Source of the DNA: an uncultured Verrucomicrobia subdivision 3 bacterium
GTDB taxonomy: Bacteria > Verrucomicrobiota > Verrucomicrobiae > Limisphaerales > UBA11358
Reading direction: 5' to 3'
DNA length: 17,418 bases
NCBI GenBank assembly: GCA_903847285.1
Contig: CAINDH010000237.1
Coordinates: forward strand, 1-17,418
In this document: positions 1 to 6,070 of the stretch, one piece after another
Numbering within the stretch: the first letter of the stretch is position 1
Layout: each line of letters begins with the position of its first letter
Program-made: the position numbers and the translations under genes
The notes under the pieces: model-generated
What the model saw: the letters and a program-made list of their open reading frames with translations, nothing else
Database searches by the model: none
Told to the model about the DNA's origin: nothing

Positions 1-229
1 CCAGTTTCGGCAGGACGATGTTGTCGTCGTAGATCGAACGTGCGGTGCGGTAATGGAACAGGCCGTTGTCGGCGTGGATGACGTAGCCCCAGCCGTGGCA
101 GTGGGCGGAGCAGCCGGGCGAGACGGCGGACAGCGTGGGGTCATCCGCACAGGCGCACTTGAGCGCGGCATAGAGTTCATGCACGTCTGATTCCAGCGTT
201 CCGCTATATCCAAACATTCGGCAAGCCAT
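1..229 (-). CDS. Class II glutamine amidotransferase (5' part, runs off left edge)
   Basis: The first 76 codons of a minus-strand gene are present. The protein starts MACRMFGYSG and contains CHGWGYVIHADNG at about residues 44-56, followed by a FHYRTARSIYDD stretch. A near-N-terminal Cys in a C-R-M-F-G-Y context, followed by HGWGY, is the pattern of class II (Ntn-hydrolase) glutamine amidotransferase domains of the YafJ/GATase_4 kind. These use an N-terminal Cys to release ammonia from glutamine. The acceptor substrate is unknown. The ATG at 227-229 is the only plausible start seen. It places the candidate nucleophile at residue 3, so a Met-Ala dipeptide would have to be removed, or the family member works differently. 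No Shine-Dalgarno sequence precedes it. The gene lies downstream of the repeat array and terminator-like hairpin on the same strand, so it probably has its own promoter. Confidence 0.72.
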   Translation of the reverse strand, partial: MACRMFGYSGTLESDVHELYAALKCACADDPTLSAVSPGCSAHCHGWGYVIHADNGLFHYRTARSIYDDNIVLPKL

Positions 230-320
230 AGTGGGGAGAGGTTAAGGCAGCAGCCGGCAGGCGGTCAACCGGGCAACGCTGGAGGTTAGGGGAAAAGGCG
301 GTAGAATTTGCCGTTTTGGT

Positions 321-363
321 AAAAAACGGGGTAATTTTGAGGTTTTCCAAGGTTTTCCCCGTT
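321..363 (-). terminator. Putative intrinsic terminator downstream of the repeat array
   Basis: Read on the minus strand, AACGGGG (363-357) and CCCCGTT (331-325) form a perfect 7-bp inverted repeat around a 25-nt A-rich loop. The second arm runs into a stretch of six T (326-321). The long loop is a weakness. The position, between the GNAT gene plus array and the next minus-strand gene, fits a transcription end. The loop also holds a direct duplication of GGTTTTCC (341-348 and 351-358, plus strand). Confidence 0.45.
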
Positions 364-368
364 GGAAC

Positions 369-870
369 TGCTTCAGTCCTAGCTAGGATTGGTTTAGTCC
401 TTGTCAGGACTGCTTCAGTTCCAGTGGGATTGCTTTAATCCTCGTCGGGATTGTTTCAGTCCTTGTAAGGATTGCTTTAGTCCTAGCTCGGTTTGTTCCA
501 TCCCCGTCGGGGTTGTTGCAGTCCTAGCTAGGATTGCTCCAGTCCTAATCAGGACTGTTCTGACCCTAGCTAGGATTAGAATCGTCCCGGCTAGGATCGC
601 TTCAGTCCCGGCTAGGATCGCTTCAGTCCCGGCTAGGATCGCTTCAGTCCCGACTAGGATCGCTTCAGTCCCGACTAGGATCGCTTCAGTCCCGACTAGG
701 ACTGCGTCAGTTCCGATCAGGGTTGGAGTCATCATGAATAGGGTTGTTTCAGTTCCGACGAGGAATGCCATAGCACTATCCATAAAGGTGTCAGTCCCGT
801 GCATGGCTGATTCCATCCCAAGCGGGGTTGTTCCAGTTCCAACTAGGTTTGCTTCCGTCCGGGGCGGGAT
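369..870. repeat. Tandem array of 24 short hairpin-forming repeats (21-bp period)
   Basis: Twenty-four consecutive units fill this interval. Twenty-two are 21 bp and two (411-430, 494-513) are 20 bp. There is no spacer sequence. The best units contain the perfect 12-bp palindrome TCCTAGCTAGGA (units at 369 and 514). Others form a 6-bp stem with a 4-nt loop, such as AGTCCT-TGTC-AGGACT at 396-411. Units at 598-702 are nearly identical to each other and are built on CAGTCCCGGCTAGGAT or its GACTAGGA variant. Units from 724 to 870 are strongly diverged. Because 21 is a multiple of 3, the array keeps long open frames on both strands with 7-residue repeats. I read these as a consequence of the period, not as genes. 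The array begins exactly at the GNAT stop codon. Its function is unknown. Confidence 0.9.
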
Positions 871-1352
871 TATTTGGCGGATGAACCGGCGCGCAGTTCC
901 GCCGGGTGGATGCGCAGCAAGACCCATTCGTCCAGCGTCCGCGCGCCGAGGCCGCGATAAAATTCCAGCGCACGTTCGTTCCAGTCCAGTGCCAGCCATT
1001 CGAAACGCGCGCAACCACGTTCCGCCGCAATCTTGGCCACCGCCTCGATGAGCTTTCGTCCCAAGCCACGTTTGCGAAATTGCGGCAGAACAAACAGATC
1101 ATCCAGCCATACGCCCGGGCGGCCGGTGAAACTGGAGAAGGTGGAAAAATAAATCGCATAGCCCGCCGGCTCGCCATCCACGCGGGCGAGCAGCGCGCCC
1201 GCGGACGGTTGCGCGCCGAAGAACGCGGTGTGCAAGCCTTCGGCGGTGGCGACGAATTCGTGCTCGAGTTTTTCAAATCGCGCGAGTTCGCGGATGAGTT
1301 CCATGAGGACCGAGATTTCATCGGGTGTGACGGGCGCGAGCGTGATGGCCAT
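870..1352 (-). CDS. GNAT family N-acetyltransferase, SSAT (diamine/thialysine) type
   Basis: This 160-residue protein is a single GNAT domain of typical length and transfers acetyl from acetyl-CoA to an amine. The acetyl-CoA pyrophosphate-binding loop is RKRGLG at residues 93-98, preceded by the LDDLFVLPQF strand-loop (83-92). The C-terminal part DWNERALEFYRGLGA (123-137) carries the conserved N and the likely general acid Tyr132. The LIRELARFEKLEHEF stretch (19-33) and the WLDDLFV motif closely resemble spermidine/spermine N1-acetyltransferase and its thialysine-acetylating relatives. The substrate could therefore be a polyamine or thialysine-like diamine, but this is inferred from resemblance only. 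The ATG at 1350-1352 has only a weak GTGAAG purine stretch upstream. The gene is divergent from the aminotransferase at 1513. Its stop codon touches the 21-bp repeat array, which probably forms its 3' untranslated region. Confidence 0.88.
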   Translation of the reverse strand: MAITLAPVTPDEISVLMELIRELARFEKLEHEFVATAEGLHTAFFGAQPSAGALLARVDGEPAGYAIYFSTFSSFTGRPGVWLDDLFVLPQFRKRGLGRKLIEAVAKIAAERGCARFEWLALDWNERALEFYRGLGARTLDEWVLLRIHPAELRAGSSAK

Positions 1353-1408
1353 GCTTCACATTAAGAATGCGGCAAGGTTCCGGCAAGGGCGGGTTGTCTG
1401 GCAGTGCG

Positions 1409-1425
1409 CAACAGGATTGCTGTTG
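1409..1425. promoter_or_regulatory. Inverted repeat in the divergent GNAT/aminotransferase intergenic region
   Basis: CAACAG-GATTG-CTGTTG is a perfect 6-bp inverted repeat with a 5-bp centre. It sits in the 160-bp gap between the divergently transcribed GNAT and aminotransferase genes. It could be a regulator-binding site or a short hairpin. Nothing else supports either reading. I saw no convincing -35/-10 pair in this gap. Confidence 0.25.
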
Positions 1426-1512
1426 GAACGGATGAGTTGCCCGACTGCTTTCATCCGTGCCGGGATAAATCTTGCCGTGCGTGCGGGCATTTGAAAAAAT
1501 TCGAGTCCATTT

Positions 1513-2601
1513 ATGGCACAAGTCAAACTACACATTCCGGGTCCCGTTCACGTCAGCGAAAAAACGTTCAAGGCGCTTTGCTCGCCGATGATCGGTCATC
1601 GCGGCCAAGGCTTCAAAGACCTTTACGCGAAAATCCAGCCGCAGCTTCAGACGCTGCTGTCCACCAAACAACTGGTGTATCTCTCTACGTCTAGCGCGTG
1701 GGGCGTGATGGAAGGTTCCATTCGCAATGTCGTGCAGAAAAAAGTTTTGAACTGCATGAACGGCGCGTTCTCGGACAAGTGGTTTGATGTCTCTAAGAAA
1801 TGCGGCAAGCAGGCCGAGGCGCTGCAAGTGGAATGGGGTTCGCCGATTCGCGCGGAAGCGATTGATAAAAAACTCGCGACGGGCGAGTTCGACGCGGTCA
1901 CTTTGATTCACAACGAGACTTCGACCGGCACGATGTCGCCGCTCGCGGAGATCGCCGCGCTCAAGAAAAAATATCCGGACGTGATGTTCATCGTGGACGC
2001 GGTCAGCTCGATGACCGCCGTGCCGATGAATTTTGACGAGCTCGGCATTGACGTGCTGCTTGCTGGCACGCAAAAGGCGTTCGCATTGCCGCCAGGGCTT
2101 GCGGTGTTCGTAGCATCGCCCGCTGCGCTGGCGAAGGCGGCTACGGCCAAAGATCGCGGTTACTATTTTGACTTCGTGGAATTCCAAAAGAACGCCGAGC
2201 AGAGCATGACGCCCAGCACGCCGAGCATTCCGCACATCTACGCGTTGAGTTCCAAGCTGGATGATTTTTACGCGGAAGGTTTGGAAGCGCGTTACGCGCG
2301 GCACAAGAAGACGAACCAGATGACGCGTGACTGGGCGGCGAAACATGGCTTCAATTTATTTCCCGAACCCGGTTTTGAATCCATCACGCTGACCTGCGTC
2401 AGCAACGGCGCGCGTCCCGGCGGTCGCACGGTGGACGCGGCGAAGTTGCAGAAGCTCGTGAAGGACTCGGGCTTCCTGATTGACGGCGGCTACGGAAAAA
2501 TCAAAGGCACGACGTTCCGCCTCTCGAACATGGGCGACGAAACGGAAGTGACGATGAATGAACTTTACGCCGCGCTGGACAAGGCGATGACGCAGTTGTG
2601 A
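1513..2601 (+). CDS. Class V PLP-dependent aminotransferase (alanine/serine-glyoxylate or phosphoserine type)
   Basis: This 362-residue protein is a fold-type I, class V aminotransferase of normal length. The PLP Schiff-base lysine is K188 in LLAGTQKAFALPPG. The pyridine-nitrogen Asp is D162 in FIVDAVSSM. HNETSTGT (133-140) is the usual family turn before that strand. The N-terminus IPGPVHVSEKTFKAL and the GHRGQGF motif (28-34) are typical of the alanine-glyoxylate/serine-glyoxylate aminotransferase group. That group also includes the phosphoserine aminotransferases of some bacteria, which work in serine biosynthesis. No serA lies next to it here, so the choice between glyoxylate and phosphoserine metabolism stays open. 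The ATG at 1513 gives the expected N-terminus right at the PGP motif. No Shine-Dalgarno sequence is visible. A strong terminator follows, so it is probably monocistronic. Confidence 0.9.
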   Translation: MAQVKLHIPGPVHVSEKTFKALCSPMIGHRGQGFKDLYAKIQPQLQTLLSTKQLVYLSTSSAWGVMEGSIRNVVQKKVLNCMNGAFSDKWFDVSKKCGKQAEALQVEWGSPIRAEAIDKKLATGEFDAVTLIHNETSTGTMSPLAEIAALKKKYPDVMFIVDAVSSMTAVPMNFDELGIDVLLAGTQKAFALPPGLAVFVASPAALAKAATAKDRGYYFDFVEFQKNAEQSMTPSTPSIPHIYALSSKLDDFYAEGLEARYARHKKTNQMTRDWAAKHGFNLFPEPGFESITLTCVSNGARPGGRTVDAAKLQKLVKDSGFLIDGGYGKIKGTTFRLSNMGDETEVTMNELYAALDKAMTQL

Positions 2602-2626
2602 GCTGTCGGTAAGGTGAATTTTCGCG

Positions 2627-2660
2627 CGGACGCAGGTGCAAGCCTGCGTCCGTTTTATTT
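2627..2660 (+). terminator. Intrinsic terminator after the aminotransferase
   Basis: CGGACGCAGG (2627-2636) and CCTGCGTCCG (2643-2652) form a perfect 10-bp GC-rich stem with the 6-nt loop TGCAAG. The T-rich tail TTTTATTT follows. It starts 26 nt after the aminotransferase stop and separates that gene from prs. Confidence 0.92.
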
Positions 2661-2684
2661 GGCGCGTGAAATTTTAATTTCATC

Positions 2685-2712
2685 TTGCACGGGGCAGGGT
2701 GGTTGTTACGAT
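2685..2712 (+). promoter_or_regulatory. Possible promoter for prs
   Basis: TTGCAC (2685-2690) and TACGAT (2707-2712) are separated by 16 bp and lie between the upstream terminator and the prs start. The spacer contains GGTGGTTG, which also occurs in the candidate rplY promoter spacer. The -35 match is poor. Confidence 0.3.
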
Positions 2713-2774
2713 TCGGCCACGATTCATCCGCCAATCCGGCGGGTTTCCTTTTTTAAACCAAAACTTTTTTATCT

Positions 2775-3719
2775 GTGAAAGTATTTTCCGGCACGGCGAA
2801 CGAGCCTCTGGCTCGCGCCATCTGCAAATCCATCGGCATTGAACTCGGTAAGATTACCGTCACGCCCTTTCCTGACGGCGAGACGTTTGTGCGCATTGAG
2901 GAAAACGTGCGCGGTGAAGATATTTTCATCATCCAGCCCACCTCGCCGCCGACGAATCACAACTTGATGGAGCTGTTCATCATCATTGATGCGCTGCGCC
3001 GCGCGAGCGCGATGCGCATCACGGCGGTGTTGCCATTCTACGGTTACGCACGTCAAGATCGTAAGGACCAGCCGCGCGTTCCCATCACCGCCAAACTCGT
3101 GGCGAACCTGCTCGTAGCCTCCGGCGTGAACCGGATTCTGGCGATGGATTTGCACGCGCAACAGATCCAAGGCTTCTTCGATATCCCAGTGGATCATCTC
3201 TACGCCGCGCCAGTGATGTATGATTACTTGAAGAAAAAAAATCTGACGAATCTCGTCGTCGTCAGTCCCGATGCGGGCGGCATAAAAATGGCGCACGCTT
3301 ACGCGCAAACGCTGGAAGCAGAGCTGGCCATCGTCGCCAAACGCCGCAAGAGCGCGACGGAAGTGGAGAGCATGGCGGTTATCGGCGACATCGAAGGCAA
3401 AAATATTTTACTGGTGGATGATTTGACGGAAACGGCCGGCACTCTGACTTCGGCGGCCGCCATTCTTAAAACCAAAGGCGCAAAACAAATTCTCGCCTGC
3501 GTTTCGCACACGCTGCTCGGCGACACCGGCATCGAACGCTTGCGCAAGTCGAGCATTGATGAATTGATCACCACCGATACTGTGCAACGTCCCGCGATTG
3601 ACGGACTGAAAATCACCACCTTGTCCGTGGCGGGATTGCTGGGTGAAGCCATCAAGCGCATTCACAATAACTCGTCGGTGAACTCGCTGTTTGAGTTCAA
3701 AGGCGGACGGACGAGCTAG
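2775..3719 (+). CDS. prs: Ribose-phosphate pyrophosphokinase (PRPP synthetase)
   Basis: This 314-residue protein has the normal class I PRPP synthetase length. It makes PRPP from ribose 5-phosphate and ATP for purine, pyrimidine, His, Trp and NAD synthesis in the cytoplasm. Recognisable elements in order are FSGTANEPLA (4-13), PFPDGE (31-36), the FYGYARQDRK segment (88-97), MDLHAQQIQGFF (124-135, with the Mg/ATP-site His127), SPDAGG (164-169), the catalytic flexible-loop KRR (189-191), and the PRPP-binding loop VDDLTETAGT (214-223). The last is a variant of the common VDDMIDTAGT, with Glu in place of the third Asp. The start is GTG at 2775, immediately before KVFSGTANEPLA, and no better upstream start exists. 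No Shine-Dalgarno sequence precedes it. In many bacteria prs is followed by rplY/ctc, as here, although a candidate promoter lies between them. Confidence 0.96.
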   Translation: MKVFSGTANEPLARAICKSIGIELGKITVTPFPDGETFVRIEENVRGEDIFIIQPTSPPTNHNLMELFIIIDALRRASAMRITAVLPFYGYARQDRKDQPRVPITAKLVANLLVASGVNRILAMDLHAQQIQGFFDIPVDHLYAAPVMYDYLKKKNLTNLVVVSPDAGGIKMAHAYAQTLEAELAIVAKRRKSATEVESMAVIGDIEGKNILLVDDLTETAGTLTSAAAILKTKGAKQILACVSHTLLGDTGIERLRKSSIDELITTDTVQRPAIDGLKITTLSVAGLLGEAIKRIHNNSSVNSLFEFKGGRTS

Positions 3720-3761
3720 CCGTTACCGGCTTGGCTCAGGCAAAAATTCCAAAAAACTTCA

Positions 3762-3789
3762 TTGACGGGTGGTTGGCAACTGATACAGT
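3762..3789 (+). promoter_or_regulatory. Candidate sigma70-type promoter for the rplY-pth-rpsF-ssb-rplI operon
   Basis: TTGACG (3762-3767) and TACAGT (3784-3789) are spaced by 16 bp, about 100 bp upstream of the rplY start. The -35 matches 5 of 6 consensus positions and the -10 matches 4 of 6. A second TTGACG at 3804-3809 has no good -10 partner. Transcription from here would leave a leader of about 90 nt. Confidence 0.45.
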
Positions 3790-3794
3790 CCACA

Positions 3795-3857
3795 GCCCTG
3801 CATTTGACGGATGTTCTGTCAGGGCAGGGTTGTTGGGCGAGACCGCAATCACGCGGT
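3795..3857 (+). other. Structured leader region upstream of rplY
   Basis: Two inverted repeats lie between the candidate promoter and the rplY start. GCCCTG (3795-3800) pairs with CAGGGC (3820-3825) across a 19-nt loop. ACCGC (3842-3846) pairs with GCGGT (3853-3857) across the loop AATCAC. Ribosomal-protein operons are often autoregulated through leader RNA, so a regulatory role is possible. Nothing in the sequence proves it, and I recognise no known leader motif. Confidence 0.25.
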
Positions 3858-3881
3858 TGTCCGCAAGAACAATTTTACAAC

Positions 3882-4625
3882 ATGAAATCAGTCCCATTGA
3901 AAGCGTTCCCCCGCTCCCTCGTGAAGCGCGGCGGTGTCAAAAAACTTCGTGCGTCTGGCCGTGTGCCGGCCACTATCTACGGTCGCCAGGCCAAGCCGCA
4001 AAACATTGAGGTGGATGCGCGCGAATTCGGCGATCTTCTTGGCCACTCGGTCTCCGAAAACGTGCTCATCGATCTCTCTGTGGAAACCGACGCCCGCGCC
4101 AAGCGCCTCGCGTTGCTCCAGGAAGTGCAGCATCACCCGGTGGACGGCAAGATTCTCCACGTTGATTTCCACGAAGTCGCCGAGAACGAAAAAGTTACCG
4201 TCTATATTCCCGTTGAAACCAGCGGCGAGCCGGCGGGCGTCAAAAACGGCGGCGGCACGCTCGAACACATTTTGCACAAGCTTAAGGTCAAGTGCCTCCC
4301 GAAAGATTTGCCTGAACAGATTTTGGTCGATGTTTCCCATCTTGAAATTGGTAAGTCGATCCACCTCGGTGATATCAAGCCGCCTGCAGGCGTTGAGATT
4401 CTCGGCGACAAGCATGTCACCGTTCTCGCCGTTGCCGCGCCGCGCGCCGAAGAAGAAGTTGTGGCCGATGCCACGAAGACTGCTGGCGACGTCGAAATGA
4501 CGAAGGAGAAGAAGGAAGATGGCACCGATGCCGCTCCTGCTGCCAAAGCCGATGCGAAAGCTCCGGCGGGCGACAAAAAAGCTGAGGCGGCTCCGGCGGC
4601 CAAGGCCGACGCGAAGAAGAAGTAA
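3882..4625 (+). CDS. rplY: 50S ribosomal protein bL25, CTC (general stress) form
   Basis: This 247-residue protein is a two-domain CTC-type bL25 that binds 5S rRNA in the large subunit. The N-terminal L25 domain (about 1-95) has the R-G-G-V-K-K-L-R-x-S-G-R-V-P-A-x-I-Y-G motif at 16-34 and the HHPVDGKILHVDF motif at 84-96. The C-terminal beta domain (about 97-190) contains VTVYIPVE, GGGTLEHILHKLKVKCLP and LPEQILVDVS. A low-complexity Ala/Lys/Asp/Glu tail (about 190-247) follows, a common extension of CTC proteins. The open frame continues upstream to 3762, but homology begins at the ATG at 3882 (MKSVPLKAFPRS), so I place the start there. It heads an operon with pth, rpsF, ssb and rplI. Confidence 0.93.
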   Translation: MKSVPLKAFPRSLVKRGGVKKLRASGRVPATIYGRQAKPQNIEVDAREFGDLLGHSVSENVLIDLSVETDARAKRLALLQEVQHHPVDGKILHVDFHEVAENEKVTVYIPVETSGEPAGVKNGGGTLEHILHKLKVKCLPKDLPEQILVDVSHLEIGKSIHLGDIKPPAGVEILGDKHVTVLAVAAPRAEEEVVADATKTAGDVEMTKEKKEDGTDAAPAAKADAKAPAGDKKAEAAPAAKADAKKK

Positions 4626-4629
4626 TTTT

Positions 4630-4645
4630 AGCGGCGTAAGCCGCT
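4630..4645 (+). other. GNRA-capped hairpin between rplY and pth
   Basis: AGCGGC-GTAA-GCCGCT is a perfect 6-bp stem closed by a GTAA (GNRA) tetraloop. It lies 5 nt after the rplY stop and 10 nt before the pth start. Only two T follow it, so it is unlikely to be an efficient terminator. It could adjust pth expression or protect the 3' end of a processed rplY message. Confidence 0.45.
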
Positions 4646-4655
4646 TTGCCCGCGC

Positions 4656-5246
4656 ATGGAAAATGTTTTTCTCATCGTGGGACTTGGCAATCCGGGGGCG
4701 GATTACGCCAAGACACGCCACAACGCCGGTTTTTTGCTGGTCGAAAAACTGGCGGCGAAGTGGAGGGTGGACTGGGGCAACGAAAAGAAATTCGTTGCCC
4801 GCATGGCGAAAGCCGAACGCAGCGGCCAGCGGGTGCTACTGTGCGAACCGCAGACGTTCATGAATTTGAGCGGCGAAACGGTTGGGGCGGTGACCAGTTT
4901 TTATCAGTTGCCATTGAAGCAACTGGTCGTGGCGGTGGACGATGCGGATTTGCCGTTTGGCGAAATCCGGTTGCGACCGAGCGGCAGCAGCGGTGGGCAT
5001 CACGGTCTGGAGTCCATTGAGCAGCATCTGGGTTCACGCGAGTTTGCGCGGTTACGGATTGGGATCGGGCGCAAGGACGGAGCGCGGCAGATTGTCGGTC
5101 ATGTCCTTGGGAAGTTTGATGCCGCCGAGAGCGAGCTGTTGGAAAAAGTTTTGAGCCGGGCAGCCGGGCAAATTGAGTGCTGGTTGAATGACGGGTTGCC
5201 GAAGGCGATGAGTTTATTCAACGGCAAGATTGAAGAAAAAATTTAA
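4656..5246 (+). CDS. pth: Peptidyl-tRNA hydrolase
   Basis: This 196-residue protein has the standard Pth length. It frees tRNA from prematurely released peptidyl-tRNA. The N-terminal VGLGNPGADYAKTRHNAGF (8-26) carries the substrate-binding Asn12 and the catalytic His22. The TFMNLSG motif gives Asn70, and VAVDDADLPFGEIRLR (92-107) gives the catalytic Asp region (95-96). The next family motif, usually G-G-H-N-G-L, reads GGHHGL at 113-118. The Asn equivalent to E. coli Asn114 is therefore His116 here. The start ATG at 4656 lies directly before the conserved strand and is 30 nt past the rplY stop. No Shine-Dalgarno sequence is present. The ctc-pth pairing is widespread in bacteria and supports both assignments. 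Confidence 0.94.
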   Translation: MENVFLIVGLGNPGADYAKTRHNAGFLLVEKLAAKWRVDWGNEKKFVARMAKAERSGQRVLLCEPQTFMNLSGETVGAVTSFYQLPLKQLVVAVDDADLPFGEIRLRPSGSSGGHHGLESIEQHLGSREFARLRIGIGRKDGARQIVGHVLGKFDAAESELLEKVLSRAAGQIECWLNDGLPKAMSLFNGKIEEKI

Positions 5247-5259
5247 TACCGAAAACAAA

Positions 5260-5565
5260 ATGAAACGATACGAAGGTTTGTTCATCCTGAACACGGCGGG
5301 CAAAGAAGAAAACTTGAAAGACGCGCTCGACAAGATTTCTGCGGACATCACCGCCGTCGGCGGCAAAGTCGAGACGGTCCAGAAAATGGATCGCAAGCCG
5401 TTCTCCCGCGTGGCCGACAAGCGCCACACGTCCGGCTTCTATGCCAACGTCATTTTCAGCGGCGTTCCCGCGATCATCACGCAGTTGCAAAACAAGTTCG
5501 CGTTAAACGAAGAAGTCTTTCGCGTTTTGTTCACTGAATCGCCGGAGCCGAAACCCGCGAAATAA
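5260..5565 (+). CDS. rpsF: 30S ribosomal protein bS6
   Basis: This 101-residue protein begins MKRYEGLFIL, the hallmark start of bS6. It continues with the alpha/beta ferredoxin-like layout of the family: a VGGKVETVQKMDRKPFSR segment at about 34-51, an ADKRHTSGFYANVIFSG strand pair at 53-69, and an EVFRVLF strand near residues 86-92. It binds 16S rRNA together with uS15 and bS18 in the small subunit platform. The open frame reaches back to a TTG at 5230, but the ATG at 5260 fits the family and leaves a 13-nt gap after pth. The A-rich stretch GAAAACAAA sits just upstream instead of a Shine-Dalgarno sequence. ssb starts 6 nt after its stop, the usual rpsF-ssb coupling. Confidence 0.93.
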   Translation: MKRYEGLFILNTAGKEENLKDALDKISADITAVGGKVETVQKMDRKPFSRVADKRHTSGFYANVIFSGVPAIITQLQNKFALNEEVFRVLFTESPEPKPAK

Positions 5566-5571
5566 TTTTCC

Positions 5572-6037
5572 ATGGCCAGCTTCAACAAAGTCGTTCTCGT
5601 AGGGAATTTGACGCGCGATCCGGAATTGCGCTACACGCCCAAAGGGACGGCTATTGCCAAGATCGGCCTCGCGGTCAACCGCGTCTGGACGAATGAAGCT
5701 GGCGAGAAGAAGGAAGAAGTCACCTTTGTTGACGTTGATGTTTTCGGCCGCACGGCGGAAAACGTTGGTCAATATATGCGCAAAGGCCGCCCGATTTTGA
5801 TTGAAGGCCGTCTGAAGCTCGACCAGTGGGACGACAAGCAAACCGGCCAGAAGAAGAGTAAGCTTGGAGTCGTCGCTGAAACTGTTCAATTTCTCGGTAG
5901 CGCCCCCCGGTGCGGGCGAGGGTGGCGGCGCCCCGGCGGCTCCGCGTGCCGCGCGTCCTGCTCCAGCCGCAAGCGCTCCGCCTGCTGAACCAGTCGAAGG
6001 CGACGGTCCGCCGGAAAGCGACGACGTCCCGTTCTGA
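5572..6037 (+). CDS. ssb: Single-stranded DNA-binding protein, apparent frameshift at a C6 run
   Basis: The frame opened at 5572 encodes a clear SSB OB-fold: MASFNKVVLVGNLTRDPELRY, GTAIAKIGLAVNR, DVDVFGRTAENVGQYMRKG and ILIEGRLKLDQW. At about codon 111 the frame leaves the family pattern and would end at 5988 with a Cys/Arg-rich tail. The +1 frame from the run of six C at 5903-5908 instead reads an Ala/Pro/Gly-rich linker. It ends GPPESDDVPF at a TGA (6035-6037). DDVPF is the acidic C-terminal tip by which SSB recruits partner proteins. With five C instead of six, a normal 154-residue SSB results. The simplest explanation is a one-base sequencing or assembly error. A real mutation or polymerase slippage on the C run is possible. 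SSB protects single-stranded DNA in replication and repair. Confidence 0.9.
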
Positions 6038-6070
6038 TTTTTTAACCGCAGCAATATAATAAATTTTCGT

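Noticed and set aside
369..870. CRISPR array
   Set aside because: Units are contiguous 20-21 bp with no unique spacers of usual length, repeats are diverged, and no cas genes are near.
401..1051. Long open frames on both strands through the repeat array (plus 401-1051, minus 415-1014) with 7-residue repeats
   Set aside because: A 21-bp period is divisible by three, so frames stay open automatically. The proteins continue out of frame into the real GNAT gene and show no known fold.
1528..2346. Long antisense frame opposite the aminotransferase
   Set aside because: Arg/His-rich shadow frame produced by the GC-biased codon use of the real gene. No family resemblance.
3718..3731. Hairpin AGCCG-TTAC-CGGCT at the prs stop as a terminator
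   Set aside because: Only a 5-bp stem with no T-tract after it. The downstream sequence is A-rich.
3762..3881. 40-residue N-terminal extension of rplY from a TTG
   Set aside because: bL25 homology starts at the ATG at 3882. The extension overlaps the candidate promoter and leader hairpins and is not conserved-looking.
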